From positions 186,001 through 250,000 of the forward strand of contig BMZV01000004.1 of assembly GCA_014652975.1 (NCBI GenBank): a stretch of 64,000 nt of DNA. Reading direction: 5' to 3'. This stretch comes from Kocuria marina. Lineage in GTDB: Bacteria; Actinomycetota; Actinomycetes; Actinomycetales; Micrococcaceae. This document shows positions 54,396-64,000 of the stretch, one piece after another; within the stretch, counting starts at the first letter, position 1; every line of letters starts with the position of its first letter. Under the pieces are notes generated by a model. It saw only the letters and a list, made by a program, of their open reading frames with translations. It did no database searches and was not told where the DNA came from. Position numbers and translations under genes: made by a program.

Positions 54396-55385
54396 ATGGC
54401 TTCCCCGCACGACACAGGTGACACCGATCAGCCCGCACTCTTCGACGTGCCGTCCCCGCCACCCGCGGCGGACCCCGAGGAGCCCGCCGCGCCGCAGCCC
54501 GAGCAGCCCACGCTGTTCGACGCCGCGCCCGAGCCCGGGTCTGAACTCACGCGGGACAACGCTGCCGACACCCGCTCCGCGCCCTCACGCGACCGCGCGT
54601 CCGAAGTAGCACAGACCGCCGGCGACGACGCCGTCGAGCCCGCGGCGACCGCAGCAACCGTCCCCCACGGGGCGGCTCGCAGGGAGGTCGGCGCCGCGCC
54701 GTCGTGGACCGCCGGCGAGCGCGCGGCGTTCGACCTCGAGACCACGGGGCGGGATCCGCAGGAGGCGAGGATCGTGACGGCGTCGGTGGTCCTCGTGGAC
54801 GCCACTGGGACCGTGACGCGGGAATGGGAGTGGCTCGCCGATCCCGGGATCGAGATCCCCGCGGAGGCCGCCGCGGTCCACGGCGTCACGACCGAACGGG
54901 CCCGCGCCGAGGGCCGCCCCGCCGCGGAGGTCACCGCGCAACTGCACGACGTGCTGAGCGGGCTGTGGCGCGCGGGGATCCCGGTGCTCGCATTCAACGC
55001 CGCCTACGACCTCACGGTCCTCGCGAGAGAGAGCGAGCGCCACGGTCTGCCCGCCCCGGCCCCGATGCCCGTGCTGGACCCGTTCGTGCTCAACAAGCAG
55101 GTGCACCGCTACCGCCGCGGCAAGCGGACGCTGGGCGCACTGTGCGAGGAGTACGGCGTGGTCCTGGATGCCGCACACACCTCCGCGGCGGACGCGCTGG
55201 CCACCGAGCGGCTCGCCACCGCCCTGGTCGAACGGTTCGCAGAGCTCGAACGACCCGCGGAAGAGCTGCACGAACTGCAGATCGGCTGGGCAGCCGAGCA
55301 AGCGGCGTCGTTGCAGGAGTACTTCCGGCGCCGAGATCCCGAGGCCGTGGTGGACGGCACGTGGCCCGTCCACCCGCACCCCTGA
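54396..55385 (+). CDS. DnaQ-like 3'-5' exonuclease with disordered N-terminus
   Basis: The protein has 329 residues from the ATG at 54396. Residues 1-110 are low-complexity (Pro, Ala, Asp, Glu) and contain QPALFDV and QPTLFDA, both close to the sliding-clamp-binding pattern. The DEDDh exonuclease domain (about 110-285) shows AAFDLETTGRDPQ (Exo I), LAFNAAYDLTVL (Exo II) and HTSAADALA (Exo III, His and Asp). Proteins of this layout trim 3' ends in repair or proofreading. The gene faces away from adnA, so a DNA-repair setting is likely. No polymerase alpha-subunit gene is nearby. Confidence 0.88.
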   Translation: MASPHDTGDTDQPALFDVPSPPPAADPEEPAAPQPEQPTLFDAAPEPGSELTRDNAADTRSAPSRDRASEVAQTAGDDAVEPAATAATVPHGAARREVGAAPSWTAGERAAFDLETTGRDPQEARIVTASVVLVDATGTVTREWEWLADPGIEIPAEAAAVHGVTTERARAEGRPAAEVTAQLHDVLSGLWRAGIPVLAFNAAYDLTVLARESERHGLPAPAPMPVLDPFVLNKQVHRYRRGKRTLGALCEEYGVVLDAAHTSAADALATERLATALVERFAELERPAEELHELQIGWAAEQAASLQEYFRRRDPEAVVDGTWPVHPHP

Positions 55386-55445
55386 CCCCACCCGCACCAC
55401 TACAGCGACCGTCACGCGCACGACCGCGGCCGTCGCACTGCGCAA

Positions 55446-55499
55446 CGACGACGGCGCGGCACCGCCGGGAACCACCCGGGCGGCGCCGCGCCGTCGTCG
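55446..55499. terminator. Large bidirectional terminator between the exonuclease gene and hemL
   Basis: The arms 55446-55466 and 55479-55499 pair at 20 of 21 positions, with a further short GC stem inside. It lies 60 bases after the exonuclease stop and 35 bases beyond the hemL stop. Confidence 0.75.
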
Positions 55500-55533
55500 T
55501 ACAGGAAAAGGCGTACAAAAAAGGCGGAGCGGA

Positions 55534-56853
<1,320 letters not shown>

Positions 56854-56934
56854 GAGATCACTTCATTCCTTTCGCCGGGAGGCTCTCCCGGTGAGACCGT
56901 GCCGCGCGACGGCGCGGGCGCGGGGGTTCTGGGG

Positions 56935-57942
56935 TTACCTGCCGTTCTCCTCATGGAACCAGCGGGCGAGCTCGGTCGCGTAGTAGGTCAGGATCGAGTT
57001 GGCCCCGGCGCGCTTGATGGACAGCACGGACTCGCGGATCGCGGCGTCGCGGTTGATCCAGCCGTTCGCCGCGGCGGCCTCGATCATCGCGTACTCACCC
57101 GAGATCTGGTACGCCGAGACCGGCACGGGGGACGCGTCCGCGACCTCGCGCAGGATGTCCAGATAGCTCATGGCCGGCTTGACCATGACCATGTCCGCGC
57201 CCTCGTCCAGGTCCAGCTGCAGCTCCAGCAGGGCCTCCCGGCGGTTCGCAGGATCCATCTGATAGGTTTTGCGGTCACCCGTGAGCGTGGAGTCCACGGC
57301 TTCACGGAACGGGCCGTAGAACGCGGACGAGTACTTGGCGCTGTAGGCGAGGATCGACACGTCCTCGCGGCCCGCAGCGTCCAGTGCCGCGCGGATCACG
57401 CCCACCTGGCCGTCCATCATCCCGGAGGGTCCCAGCATGTGGGCGCCGGCCTCGGCCTGGGCCAGGCCCATGCGGCCGTAGATCTCCAGGGTGCGATCGT
57501 TGTCCACGCGGCCCTGATCATCCAGCACGCCGCAGTGGCCGTGATCGGTGAACTCGTCCAGGCACAGGTCCGACATGACCACGATGTCGTCCCCCACCTC
57601 GTCACGCACGGCACGGATCCCGCGGTTGAGAATGCCGTCCGGGTCCAGCGCGGCGGAGCCCTCTGCGTCGCGGGTCTGCGGGATCCCGAACAACATGAAG
57701 CCGCCCAGCCCCAGCTCCACGGCTTCGGCGGCCGCGCGCTTGAGAGAGTCCATGTTGTGCTGCACCACACCGGGCATCGAGGCCAGGGGCTGCGGCTCGT
57801 CGAGTCCTTCCTTGACGAACACGGGCAGGATCAGCTCGGACGGCGTCACGCGGGTCTCCGCGGTGAACCGGCGCATGGCCGGGGTACTGCGCAGTCTGCG
57901 GGGCCGTGACACGAGGTCGTACGACACGTCATGGTCGGTCAT
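56935..57942 (-). CDS. hemB: Delta-aminolevulinic acid dehydratase (porphobilinogen synthase)
   Basis: This 335-residue enzyme starts at 57942 with AGGAG nine bases upstream. The two active-site lysines lie in ILAYSAKYSSAFYGPF and DMVMVKPAMSYLDI. The metal loop reads DLCLDEFTDHGHCGV: the CXC of the zinc-dependent type is changed to CLD, so magnesium dependence is more likely. It condenses two 5-aminolevulinates to porphobilinogen. The hemD stop lies 16 bases upstream, so the two are probably on one transcript. Confidence 0.97.
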   Translation of the reverse strand: MTDHDVSYDLVSRPRRLRSTPAMRRFTAETRVTPSELILPVFVKEGLDEPQPLASMPGVVQHNMDSLKRAAAEAVELGLGGFMLFGIPQTRDAEGSAALDPDGILNRGIRAVRDEVGDDIVVMSDLCLDEFTDHGHCGVLDDQGRVDNDRTLEIYGRMGLAQAEAGAHMLGPSGMMDGQVGVIRAALDAAGREDVSILAYSAKYSSAFYGPFREAVDSTLTGDRKTYQMDPANRREALLELQLDLDEGADMVMVKPAMSYLDILREVADASPVPVSAYQISGEYAMIEAAAANGWINRDAAIRESVLSIKRAGANSILTYYATELARWFHEENGR

Positions 57943-57958
57943 GGTTCACATCTCCTGA

Positions 57959-58915
57959 TCATCGAAATCTTTGAGTCGTCACGGGGCGGGTCGTTGCGGG
58001 CTCGGCGTGACCGTCCCGCTCCGGCGCCGAAGTGTCCGGCTCACCCAGCGCCCGCGATACGGCGTCGGCCAGGGCCGCTGGGGTCGGTTGCGCGGAGGTC
58101 ATCGGGTCGACTCCGCGGGCCCGCAGCGCGCGGGCGGTCGGTTCCCCGATCGCGATCCACGCCGTGGCGGCCGCGGGCGTCATGCCCTCCAGCAGGGCGT
58201 CCGCGCGCGACGGCGCCGTGACCACCACCGCGGCCAGCTCACCGGACGCGCACGCGGCCCGAGCGGCGTCGGCGCCCCATTCCTCGGGGGCTTCCGGTGT
58301 GGTTGCGGTCCCGGCACCGGGGGCGCGCAGCGGGCGGTCCGCCGGGGCCGGGACGGTGTCGTACGCGGTGATCCGCACGACGTCGTACCCCCGCTCCCGC
58401 AGTCCGCTCACGAGGGCGTCGGACGCGAGCGCCGAGACCGGCACGAGGGCCCGCACCGGGGCCCCGGATGCACCCGGGTGCTCCTCGGGCCACTCGGCGA
58501 GCATGCCCGCCGCGCTCGAGACGCGCGCGGGGACGAAATCCACGCCCACACCATACTCCCCCAGCGCGCGGACGGTCGCCTCGCCCACCGCGGCGACCCG
58601 CAGCGCGGGCTCACCGGCCTCGGTGCGGTGACGAGCGGAGGGCCGCCGAGCGGCGTCGAGCGCGGCACCCCACTGCGGGGTGGGGGCGACCGCGGCAAGC
58701 GCCGCCACCGTGGTCGCGGACGTCACGCACAACCACGTGGGACCGCTCGGGCCGGTGGCCTCGGCCAGCAGCTCCCGCAGTGATTCCACGTCCGACGGCA
58801 ACTGGGCCTCGAGCAGGGGCGAGGCGCACGGCTCGTACCCGCGTTCCCGCAGCAGCACCGCCAGGGCGCTCGCGGAAGCGGGGTCGCGGGTGATGAGCAC
58901 GCGCGCCGCGGTCAC
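57959..58915 (-). CDS. hemD: Uroporphyrinogen-III synthase
   Basis: The protein has 318 residues with a GTG start at 58915 that overlaps the hemC stop (GTGA). It has the two-lobed HemD layout: VLITRDPASASALAVLLRERG at the start, WLCVTSATTVAALA, AVGEATVRALGEYGV, then the second lobe with VVRITAYDTVPAP and AVVVTAPSRADAL. HemD sequences are poorly conserved, but the gene position and these motifs are convincing. It closes and inverts hydroxymethylbilane to uroporphyrinogen III. The C-terminal 30 residues are polar and variable. Confidence 0.93.
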   Translation of the reverse strand: MTAARVLITRDPASASALAVLLRERGYEPCASPLLEAQLPSDVESLRELLAEATGPSGPTWLCVTSATTVAALAAVAPTPQWGAALDAARRPSARHRTEAGEPALRVAAVGEATVRALGEYGVGVDFVPARVSSAAGMLAEWPEEHPGASGAPVRALVPVSALASDALVSGLRERGYDVVRITAYDTVPAPADRPLRAPGAGTATTPEAPEEWGADAARAACASGELAAVVVTAPSRADALLEGMTPAAATAWIAIGEPTARALRARGVDPMTSAQPTPAALADAVSRALGEPDTSAPERDGHAEPATTRPVTTQRFR

Positions 58916-59856
58916 AGGCTCAACCGTGCCAACCGGTCCGCGCCGTGGGCCAACAGGTCCTCCGCGACCCGCTGACCGAGAGCCCGCGCGGCCTCGACCG
59001 AGGGTTCCGGCGCGGACTCCGTGCGGCGCATGACCTCGGAGCCGTCCGGATTCGCCACGACGACGTCCAGTTCGAGATCACCGTCCACGAGGCGTGCGAA
59101 GGTTCCCACAGGTGCGGCGCAGCCCGCCTCGAGACGAGCCAGCACCGAGCGCTCCGCGGTGACCGCGAGCCGCGTGGGCAGGTGGTCCACCGCGGCCAGA
59201 CCGGTCGCGAGACCCGAGTCCGCCGCGAGTTCCGCCGAGACCTCGAGCGCGAGCGCACCCTGGCCCGGGGCCGGCAGCATCCGGTGCGGATCCAGGTACT
59301 CGGTGATCCGCCCCTCGAGGCCCAGGCGCTTGAGGCCCGACGCCGCGAGCACCACCGCGTCGAGGTCCCCCGGGTCCCCGGGAGCCACGCGGTTGAGCCG
59401 CGTGCCCACGTTGCCGCGGATGTCCACGATGCGCAGGTCGGGGCGCAGCGCGCGCAACTGCGCGACGCGCCGCGGCGAGCCCGTGCCCACGGCCGCGCCC
59501 TCCGGCAGTTCGTCGAGGGTCAGACCGTCACGGGCGCACAGGGCGTCCCGCGGGTCCTCACGCTGCGGCAGCGCGGCAATGGTGAGCCCCGTGACCGCCG
59601 CGGTGGGCAGGTCCTTGAGGGAGTGCACGGCCAGGTCCACGGCGCCATCGAGCACCTGGGACCGCAACGCCGTGGCGAAGACCCCTGTACCGCCCAACTG
59701 GGACAGCGGCCCGGTGAGCACGTCGCCCTCGGTGCGCACGGTGACCAGCTCGTGGTCGATGCCCCCGGCACGGGAGACGGCCTCGGCCGCCCACCGGCTC
59801 TGGGTCATGGCCAGCTGCGAGCCTCGGGTGCCCACCCTGAACACGGGTCCACTCAC
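58912..59856 (-). CDS. hemC: Porphobilinogen deaminase (hydroxymethylbilane synthase)
   Basis: The protein has 314 residues with a GTG start at 59856 (VSGPVFRVGTRGSQLA); the upstream frame is not homologous. The dipyrromethane cofactor Cys is in LEAGCAAPVG. Other family marks are DLAVHSLKDLP, GTGSPRRVAQL and LPAPGQGALALE. It links four porphobilinogens in a linear tetrapyrrole. GTGA overlaps with cpfC before it and hemD after it show tight coupling. Confidence 0.97.
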   Translation of the reverse strand: MSGPVFRVGTRGSQLAMTQSRWAAEAVSRAGGIDHELVTVRTEGDVLTGPLSQLGGTGVFATALRSQVLDGAVDLAVHSLKDLPTAAVTGLTIAALPQREDPRDALCARDGLTLDELPEGAAVGTGSPRRVAQLRALRPDLRIVDIRGNVGTRLNRVAPGDPGDLDAVVLAASGLKRLGLEGRITEYLDPHRMLPAPGQGALALEVSAELAADSGLATGLAAVDHLPTRLAVTAERSVLARLEAGCAAPVGTFARLVDGDLELDVVVANPDGSEVMRRTESAPEPSVEAARALGQRVAEDLLAHGADRLARLSL

Positions 59857-61058
59857 CGGTGGATCACCTCGCCGTTCTCGTCGAGCCCCACGGGGATCGG
59901 CTCGCCGACGGGCCGCTGGGCGATCGTGGGGCGGGGTTCGCTCTGGCCGCGCAGCACCTTCACGCAGCAGTCCGGGGCGCACGTGTCGAACCACGTGCCC
60001 TGGGCGCACGCGGATACCCGCGGGGGCGCGGTGGGCGTGCCCAGCCGCTGCTCCACGAGGTCCGCGAGCGCGGCCACGAACTCGGGATCGGTGCCGGCGG
60101 TGGGGATGCGCTCGAACTCCAGGCCGGCCTCGGCCGCGGCGTCACGGGCCTCGGTGTCGAGGTCCCAGAGCACCTCCATGTGGTCCGAGACGAAGCCCAG
60201 GGGCACCACGGCCACGCCGGTGACGCCCTTGCCAGGCAGCTCCTCGATGACGTCGCAGATGTCCGGTTCGAGCCACGGGACCTGCGGGGGCCCGGAGCGG
60301 GACTGGTACACGAGCTCCCACTCCACCCCGTTCATGGGCTCGCCCACCTGCTCCACGATCCAGCGCGCGGCCGCAAGGTGCTGCGCCACGTAGGCGGAGT
60401 CCCCCTCGAAGCTCATCCGCTGGGAGCCGGCCGCGTTGGCGTCCGTCATGGGCACGGAGTGGGTGGTGAACAGCACGCGCACGGGTCCGTCAGTACGCTC
60501 GCGCAGGGCGAGCAGCGAGTCCCGCAGCTTGGTGGCGTACGGGCGCAGGAAGCCCTCGGAGTCGTAGTACTGCCGGATCTTCTCCACGTGCAGCTCGTCC
60601 TGCAGCCCCGTCTCCTCCAGGCCCACGCCGTAGTCCTCCCGGTACTGGCGGCAGCTGGAGTACCCGGAGTACGCGCTCGTGGCGAGCACCAGCAGGTCCC
60701 GGTACCCGCGCTCGTGGCTCTCGCGCAGAACGTCCGCCACGTACGGGTCCCAGTTGCGGTTGGCGAGCAGCACGGGCAGCTCCACACCACGACGCCGCAG
60801 CTCGGCCTCGAGCGCATCGCGCAGCGCCCGGTTCTGGGCGTTGATGGGGCTCACGCCGCCGTTCGCACGGTAGTGGGTGGCCACCTCCTCGAGCCGCTCG
60901 TCCGGGATGCCGCGGCCGCGCGTGACGTTGCGCAGGAACGGGATCACGTCCTCCTGACCCTCCGGCCCGCCGAAGGAGGAGAGGATCAGGGCGTCGAAGC
61001 TGCGCGGCGCGTTGGCGCGCTCGGCACTCAGGGCATTGGTCTCTCGGGTGTCAGTCAT
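59853..61058 (-). CDS. cpfC: Coproporphyrin III ferrochelatase (HemH/CpfC)
   Basis: The protein has 401 residues starting at 61058 (MTDTRETNAL), one base after the chdC stop; an in-frame ATG at 61079 lies within chdC and is less likely. Ferrochelatase motifs are LILSSFGGPEG, the metal-site His in FTTHSVPM, and VVPLGFVSDHMEVLWDLD with the catalytic Glu. The C-terminal region has several cysteines (SACAQG, DTCAPDCC), and one lies in SSCRQYRED. Together they could hold the [2Fe-2S] cluster known in actinobacterial ferrochelatases. With chdC adjacent, iron is expected to be inserted into coproporphyrin III rather than protoporphyrin IX. Confidence 0.94.
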   Translation of the reverse strand: MTDTRETNALSAERANAPRSFDALILSSFGGPEGQEDVIPFLRNVTRGRGIPDERLEEVATHYRANGGVSPINAQNRALRDALEAELRRRGVELPVLLANRNWDPYVADVLRESHERGYRDLLVLATSAYSGYSSCRQYREDYGVGLEETGLQDELHVEKIRQYYDSEGFLRPYATKLRDSLLALRERTDGPVRVLFTTHSVPMTDANAAGSQRMSFEGDSAYVAQHLAAARWIVEQVGEPMNGVEWELVYQSRSGPPQVPWLEPDICDVIEELPGKGVTGVAVVPLGFVSDHMEVLWDLDTEARDAAAEAGLEFERIPTAGTDPEFVAALADLVEQRLGTPTAPPRVSACAQGTWFDTCAPDCCVKVLRGQSEPRPTIAQRPVGEPIPVGLDENGEVIHR

Positions 61059-61059
61059 C

Positions 61060-61776
61060 TCAGTCAAGCACCTCGGCAATCTCGTGGGTGGTGATCCGGC
61101 GCCCCGTGTAGAACGGGGTCTCCTCGCGCACGTGCAGGCGTGCCTCGGTGTTGCGGAAGTGGCGCATGATGTCCACCAGGTCCACGAGCTCCGGGGCCTC
61201 CAGGGCCAGCAGCCATTCGAAGTCGTTGAGCCCGAAGCACGCGATGGTGTTGGCGAGCACCTGCGGGTACTCGCGGGCCTTCATGCCGTGGTTCTTGAGC
61301 ATCTCCCCGCGGCGCTGCGGGTTCATGTAGTACCACTCGTAGGAGCGCACGAACGGGTAGACGCACACCCACGCGCCAGCCTCCGCACCGCGCGCGAACG
61401 CGGGCGAGTGGTTGGACGTGAACTCCGCCTCGCGGTGCACACCCATGGCGTTCCAGGACTGCCGGGTGCCCGCGAGCAGCGGCTGACGGCGCAGTTGCCG
61501 GATCGCGGCCTGCAGGGCGTCCGGTTCCTTGCCCGTGAGCCACAGCATCAGATCGGCGCCCTCGCGCATCCCGGAGACGTCGTACACGCCGCGCACGGTG
61601 ACGCCCCGACCCTCGAGGTCCTTCACGAGCTCGTCGAACGCGCTGCGGTTGGCCTGCGAGTCCGCGTCCCGCGGGCGCTCACCCGTCCGCTCGAACACTG
61701 TGTAACCGGCCCAGTACAGCGTGTCCCCGCCGGCCTGTGCCGCGTCCTGGCCTGCCTCGGTTGCGTGCTCACTCAT
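61060..61776 (-). CDS. chdC: Coproheme decarboxylase ChdC (HemQ)
   Basis: The protein has 238 residues from the ATG at 61776, with AAAGGGAG eight bases upstream. It has the chlorite-dismutase-like fold. The catalytic Tyr is expected in CVYPFVRSYEWYYM and the heme-binding His in LKNHGMKAREYP. The end of the domain reads TIACFGLNDFEWLLALEAPEL. It removes two propionate carboxyls from coproheme with peroxide to give heme b, the last step of the Gram-positive pathway. It sits between cgoX (118 bases upstream) and cpfC (one base downstream). Confidence 0.96.
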   Translation of the reverse strand: MSEHATEAGQDAAQAGGDTLYWAGYTVFERTGERPRDADSQANRSAFDELVKDLEGRGVTVRGVYDVSGMREGADLMLWLTGKEPDALQAAIRQLRRQPLLAGTRQSWNAMGVHREAEFTSNHSPAFARGAEAGAWVCVYPFVRSYEWYYMNPQRRGEMLKNHGMKAREYPQVLANTIACFGLNDFEWLLALEAPELVDLVDIMRHFRNTEARLHVREETPFYTGRRITTHEIAEVLD

Positions 61777-61829
61777 CGTGTGTGCTCCCTTTCGACTTCT
61801 CGTTCTGTTCACGTTCGGTGGTTCTCGTC

Positions 61830-61856
61830 CCGCGCAGCACTGCCCGGGCTGCGCGG
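61830..61856 (-). terminator. Hairpin inside the heme run, between cgoX and chdC
   Basis: CCGCGCAGC (61830-61838) pairs with GCTGCGCGG (61848-61856) around a 9-base loop. It lies in the only sizeable gap among the upstream heme genes, so it may be a weak terminator, an attenuator or an mRNA-processing site. Confidence 0.35.
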
Positions 61857-61894
61857 ACGACGTCGCACGGCTCGGTCCCGCGCGCGGCGGTCCC

Positions 61895-63382
61895 TCAGTT
61901 CGGGGTCACGTCGAACCCGTGGTGCTTGAGCAGGGTCCTGACCTGGTGGCGGGTGTCGGCGACGACCGCCGCGAGTCCCGTGCCGGACAGCCACGCCCCC
62001 ACGGCCGCGGCGTCCGGGACGTCCTTGAGCGCCCGGCGGAACCCCGTGACGCGGGCGCTGTGACCCGCGTCCGTGCGCGGCAGGGCGGTGTGCCACCGCA
62101 CGACGTCCGCGCCCACGAGCTGTTCTGGCTCGATCGGTACGCCCAGCAGCGTGCTCGCGTCCCCGAGGGCGAGCGAGATGAGGTGCTTGTCCTCGAGCGT
62201 GACCTCCGGGGAGGGGCCCGATCCACGCGGGGTGGCCCGGCCGTAGGATAACCGCACCACGTGGCGGTGCTCCCCGGCCTCGCGAGCCACCCACTTCCAC
62301 TTGGCCGTGGCGTGGGTCAGGGCCTTGGCGCGCACCTCGCGCACGTCGTCGCTCACGAGCAGACCGGTCCCGCGGGGTGCACTGTCCAGGGCGGGGCAAT
62401 CCAGCACGAGGGTGGCGAGCGCGATCCGGGGCCCCGAGCGAGGCGTGAAGTTCTGGACGTCGCTGACCTGCGTGCCGAGCAAGCGCACCGTGGTGGGTCC
62501 GTCCGTGGCCATCACGAGCAGTTCCCCGCGGGCCACGGCCGTCTTGTCCCCGTTCACGGGTTGGCGCTGGATCACCATCCACCCGGGCCTGCGCGGGTCG
62601 CGGTCCAGGGCGATGACGTCGTAGCGGGTCACGAGCTTGACGCCCAACCGCTCCGCGTCCCGCACGAGCCGTTCGCTGAGCAGGTTCATCCCGCCGTCGA
62701 GCCCGGCCACGTTCGCACCCGCGGGGCTCGCTGTGCGCAGTGCACCCGCGGCCGCGCCCAGGCTGCCGAGTTCGCGCAAGCGGGCGCGCAAACCGGGGGC
62801 CACGGCGTCGACGTCGAGTTCGTCCGGGTGGGTCGAGTAGACCCCGGAGACGAACGGGGTGACCAACCGGTCCAGCACGCGCTGGCCCATGCGGGCACGC
62901 ACGAGACCGCCGATGGAACGCTCCCCCGCACCCACGCGGGCCGGCAGCGCCCTGTCCATGCGCGCACGGGCCACGCCCGCCCGGCCCAGGGGCTTGCGCA
63001 GCTCCGGTGCGGTGGGGTCCGCGGGGATCCCGAGCACCCCGGACTTGGGGGCGGGCACCGCACCCTCAGGGAGTTGCAACCAGGAGCCCGCGGGATGGGG
63101 GGTGACCACGCGGTCGGAGAGCCCGAGTTCCTCGAGCAGATCGGGTACGGCGTCCGAGCGTGTGGCGAAGGATTCTGCGCCGGAGTCCAGGACGAGTCCC
63201 GCCACCTCGTGGGCACCCACGGCGCCGCCGAAGTGGTCCGAGGCCTCGACCAGGGTCACGCGCAGACCGGCGCGCGCCAGGTCACGGGCGGCCGTCAACC
63301 CGGCGACGCCGCCGCCCACCACGAGAGCCGTGCGAGGACGCCGTGGCGCGGTGCGCCGCTGGGCACCGGGGGAAGTTGTCAC
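61895..63382 (-). CDS. cgoX: Coproporphyrinogen III oxidase, FAD type (HemY/CgoX)
   Basis: The protein has 495 residues with a GTG start at 63382, overlapping the hemE stop by four bases, and AAGGAG six bases upstream. The FAD loop is ALVVGGGVAGLTAARDLARAG (about 19-39) with Glu at the end of the second strand (LVEASDHFGG). DSGAESFATR and the region LVTPFVSGVYSTHPDEL are typical of HemY-type oxidases. The C-terminal block GVGAWLSGTGLA-like appears as AVGAWLSGTGLAAV. In bacteria with chdC this enzyme oxidises coproporphyrinogen III to coproporphyrin III. Confidence 0.93.
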   Translation of the reverse strand: MTTSPGAQRRTAPRRPRTALVVGGGVAGLTAARDLARAGLRVTLVEASDHFGGAVGAHEVAGLVLDSGAESFATRSDAVPDLLEELGLSDRVVTPHPAGSWLQLPEGAVPAPKSGVLGIPADPTAPELRKPLGRAGVARARMDRALPARVGAGERSIGGLVRARMGQRVLDRLVTPFVSGVYSTHPDELDVDAVAPGLRARLRELGSLGAAAGALRTASPAGANVAGLDGGMNLLSERLVRDAERLGVKLVTRYDVIALDRDPRRPGWMVIQRQPVNGDKTAVARGELLVMATDGPTTVRLLGTQVSDVQNFTPRSGPRIALATLVLDCPALDSAPRGTGLLVSDDVREVRAKALTHATAKWKWVAREAGEHRHVVRLSYGRATPRGSGPSPEVTLEDKHLISLALGDASTLLGVPIEPEQLVGADVVRWHTALPRTDAGHSARVTGFRRALKDVPDAAAVGAWLSGTGLAAVVADTRHQVRTLLKHHGFDVTPN

Positions 63383-64000
63383 CGAGTCTCCTTGTGGATG
63401 AAGGTCACCAGTTCGCTCAGCACGTCCGGGTCCGTCTCCGGCGGCACGCCGTGGCCCAGGTTGACCACGTGACCGGGGGCGCTGCGACCGCGGCGCAGAA
63501 CGTCGCGGGCGTGCTCGTGTAGCACCTCCCGCGGGGCGGCGAGCAGCGCGGGATCGATGTTGCCCTGCACCACGGTGCGCCCACCCAGACGCTGCGATGC
63601 GATGTCCAACGGGATGCGATAATCCACACCCACGGCGTCCGCTCCCGCGTCCCGCATGGCGGCCAACAGCTCGCCCGTACCCGTGCCGAAATGGATCCGC
63701 GGTACCCCCAGGTCCGCCACGGCGGCGAGCGCGTCCGCGGAGTGGCGCTGGACGTGCGCCTCGTAGTCGGCGAGCGACAGGGAGCCCGCCCACGAATCGA
63801 ACAACTGCACGGCCGAGGCCCCCGCTTCCACTTGGGCGCGCAGGAACGCTCCGGAGGTGCGCGCGGCCCACTCGGCCAGAGCGGTCCAGGACGCGGGATC
63901 CGCGTGCATCATGGTGCGCGGGCGCAAGTGGTCGCGCGAGGGCCCGCCCTCCACGGCGTATGCGGCGATCGTGAACGGCGCGCCCGCGAAACCGATCAGC
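63379..64000 (-). CDS. hemE: Uroporphyrinogen decarboxylase, C-terminal part (cut by window edge)
   Basis: About 206 C-terminal residues are visible; the 5' end lies beyond the window. The sequence enters in LIGFAGAPFTIAAYAVEGGPSRD, a hallmark of HemE, and continues with QLFDSWAGSLS, IHFGTGTGELL, VGVDYRIPLD, VQGNIDPALL and the terminal NLGHGVPPETDPDVLSELVTFIH. It decarboxylates uroporphyrinogen III to coproporphyrinogen III. It is the first visible gene of the heme run and overlaps cgoX by four bases (GTGA). Confidence 0.95.
   Translation of the reverse strand, partial: LIGFAGAPFTIAAYAVEGGPSRDHLRPRTMMHADPASWTALAEWAARTSGAFLRAQVEAGASAVQLFDSWAGSLSLADYEAHVQRHSADALAAVADLGVPRIHFGTGTGELLAAMRDAGADAVGVDYRIPLDIASQRLGGRTVVQGNIDPALLAAPREVLHEHARDVLRRGRSAPGHVVNLGHGVPPETDPDVLSELVTFIHKETR

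Overview
The window is GC-rich, densely coded chromosome from an actinobacterium. Several gene orders match the Mycobacterium tuberculosis chromosome: whiB1-pdtaS, mtrA-mtrB-lpqB-comF-hpf-secA, the UPF0182/PDZ/zincin trio, nudC-uvrD2 and adnA-adnB. Together with frequent GTG starts and GTGA/ATGA overlaps this suggests Micrococcaceae, perhaps a Kocuria-like species; the genus is inference. There is no prophage, insertion sequence, CRISPR array or rRNA. Most of the window is conserved core genome, with one clear accessory insertion.

Layout. 1-6.2 kb: start of a glycosyltransferase, a lone three-ATPase FtsK/EccC-type protein, a small membrane protein and whiB1. 6.2-12.7 kb: sensor kinase pdtaS, a CpaE-like ATPase coupled to a SAF-domain (CpaB-like) protein, a small helix-turn-helix protein, a LysM membrane protein and an Rv3235-like protein. 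12.7-23.4 kb (minus strand): chorismate mutase, a MetE-like protein, mtrA, mtrB, lpqB, comF, hpf and secA, covering envelope signalling, ribosome hibernation and protein export. 23.4-26.7 kb: a sulfur-relay pair (cysteine desulfurase, mnmA) and trmL, all concerned with tRNA wobble modification. 26.8-31.4 kb: a membrane HtrA protease divergent from a TPM-domain protein and a PspA homologue, probably an envelope-stress group. 31.6 kb: initiator tRNA with its own promoter and terminator.

31.8-40.6 kb: UPF0182 membrane protein, PDZ/Lon-like protease, zincin-like protein, YgjP-type metallopeptidase, degenerate ThiF-like protein and a LacI-family regulator. 40.6-43.2 kb: a divergent operon for a Baeyer-Villiger-type monooxygenase and an alpha/beta hydrolase, with a palindromic operator candidate next to lacI. 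This cassette breaks up the otherwise conserved order. 43.2-55.4 kb: DNA repair and nucleotide metabolism: UvrD2-like helicase, NudC, a phosphotransferase-fold protein, AdnB, AdnA and a DnaQ-like exonuclease. 55.5-64 kb: a heme operon reading hemE-cgoX-chdC-cpfC-hemC-hemD-hemB-hemL, which holds the coproporphyrin-dependent enzymes typical of Gram-positive bacteria; hemE runs off the right end.

I found no clearly new multi-gene system. The points most worth a second look are the AdnA subunit with altered ATPase motifs, the orphan EccC-like ATPase, the orphan CpaB/CpaE pair, the LacI/monooxygenase/hydrolase cassette, two clamp-binding-like motifs in the exonuclease, and a repetitive convergent 3' overlap at the end of adnB.
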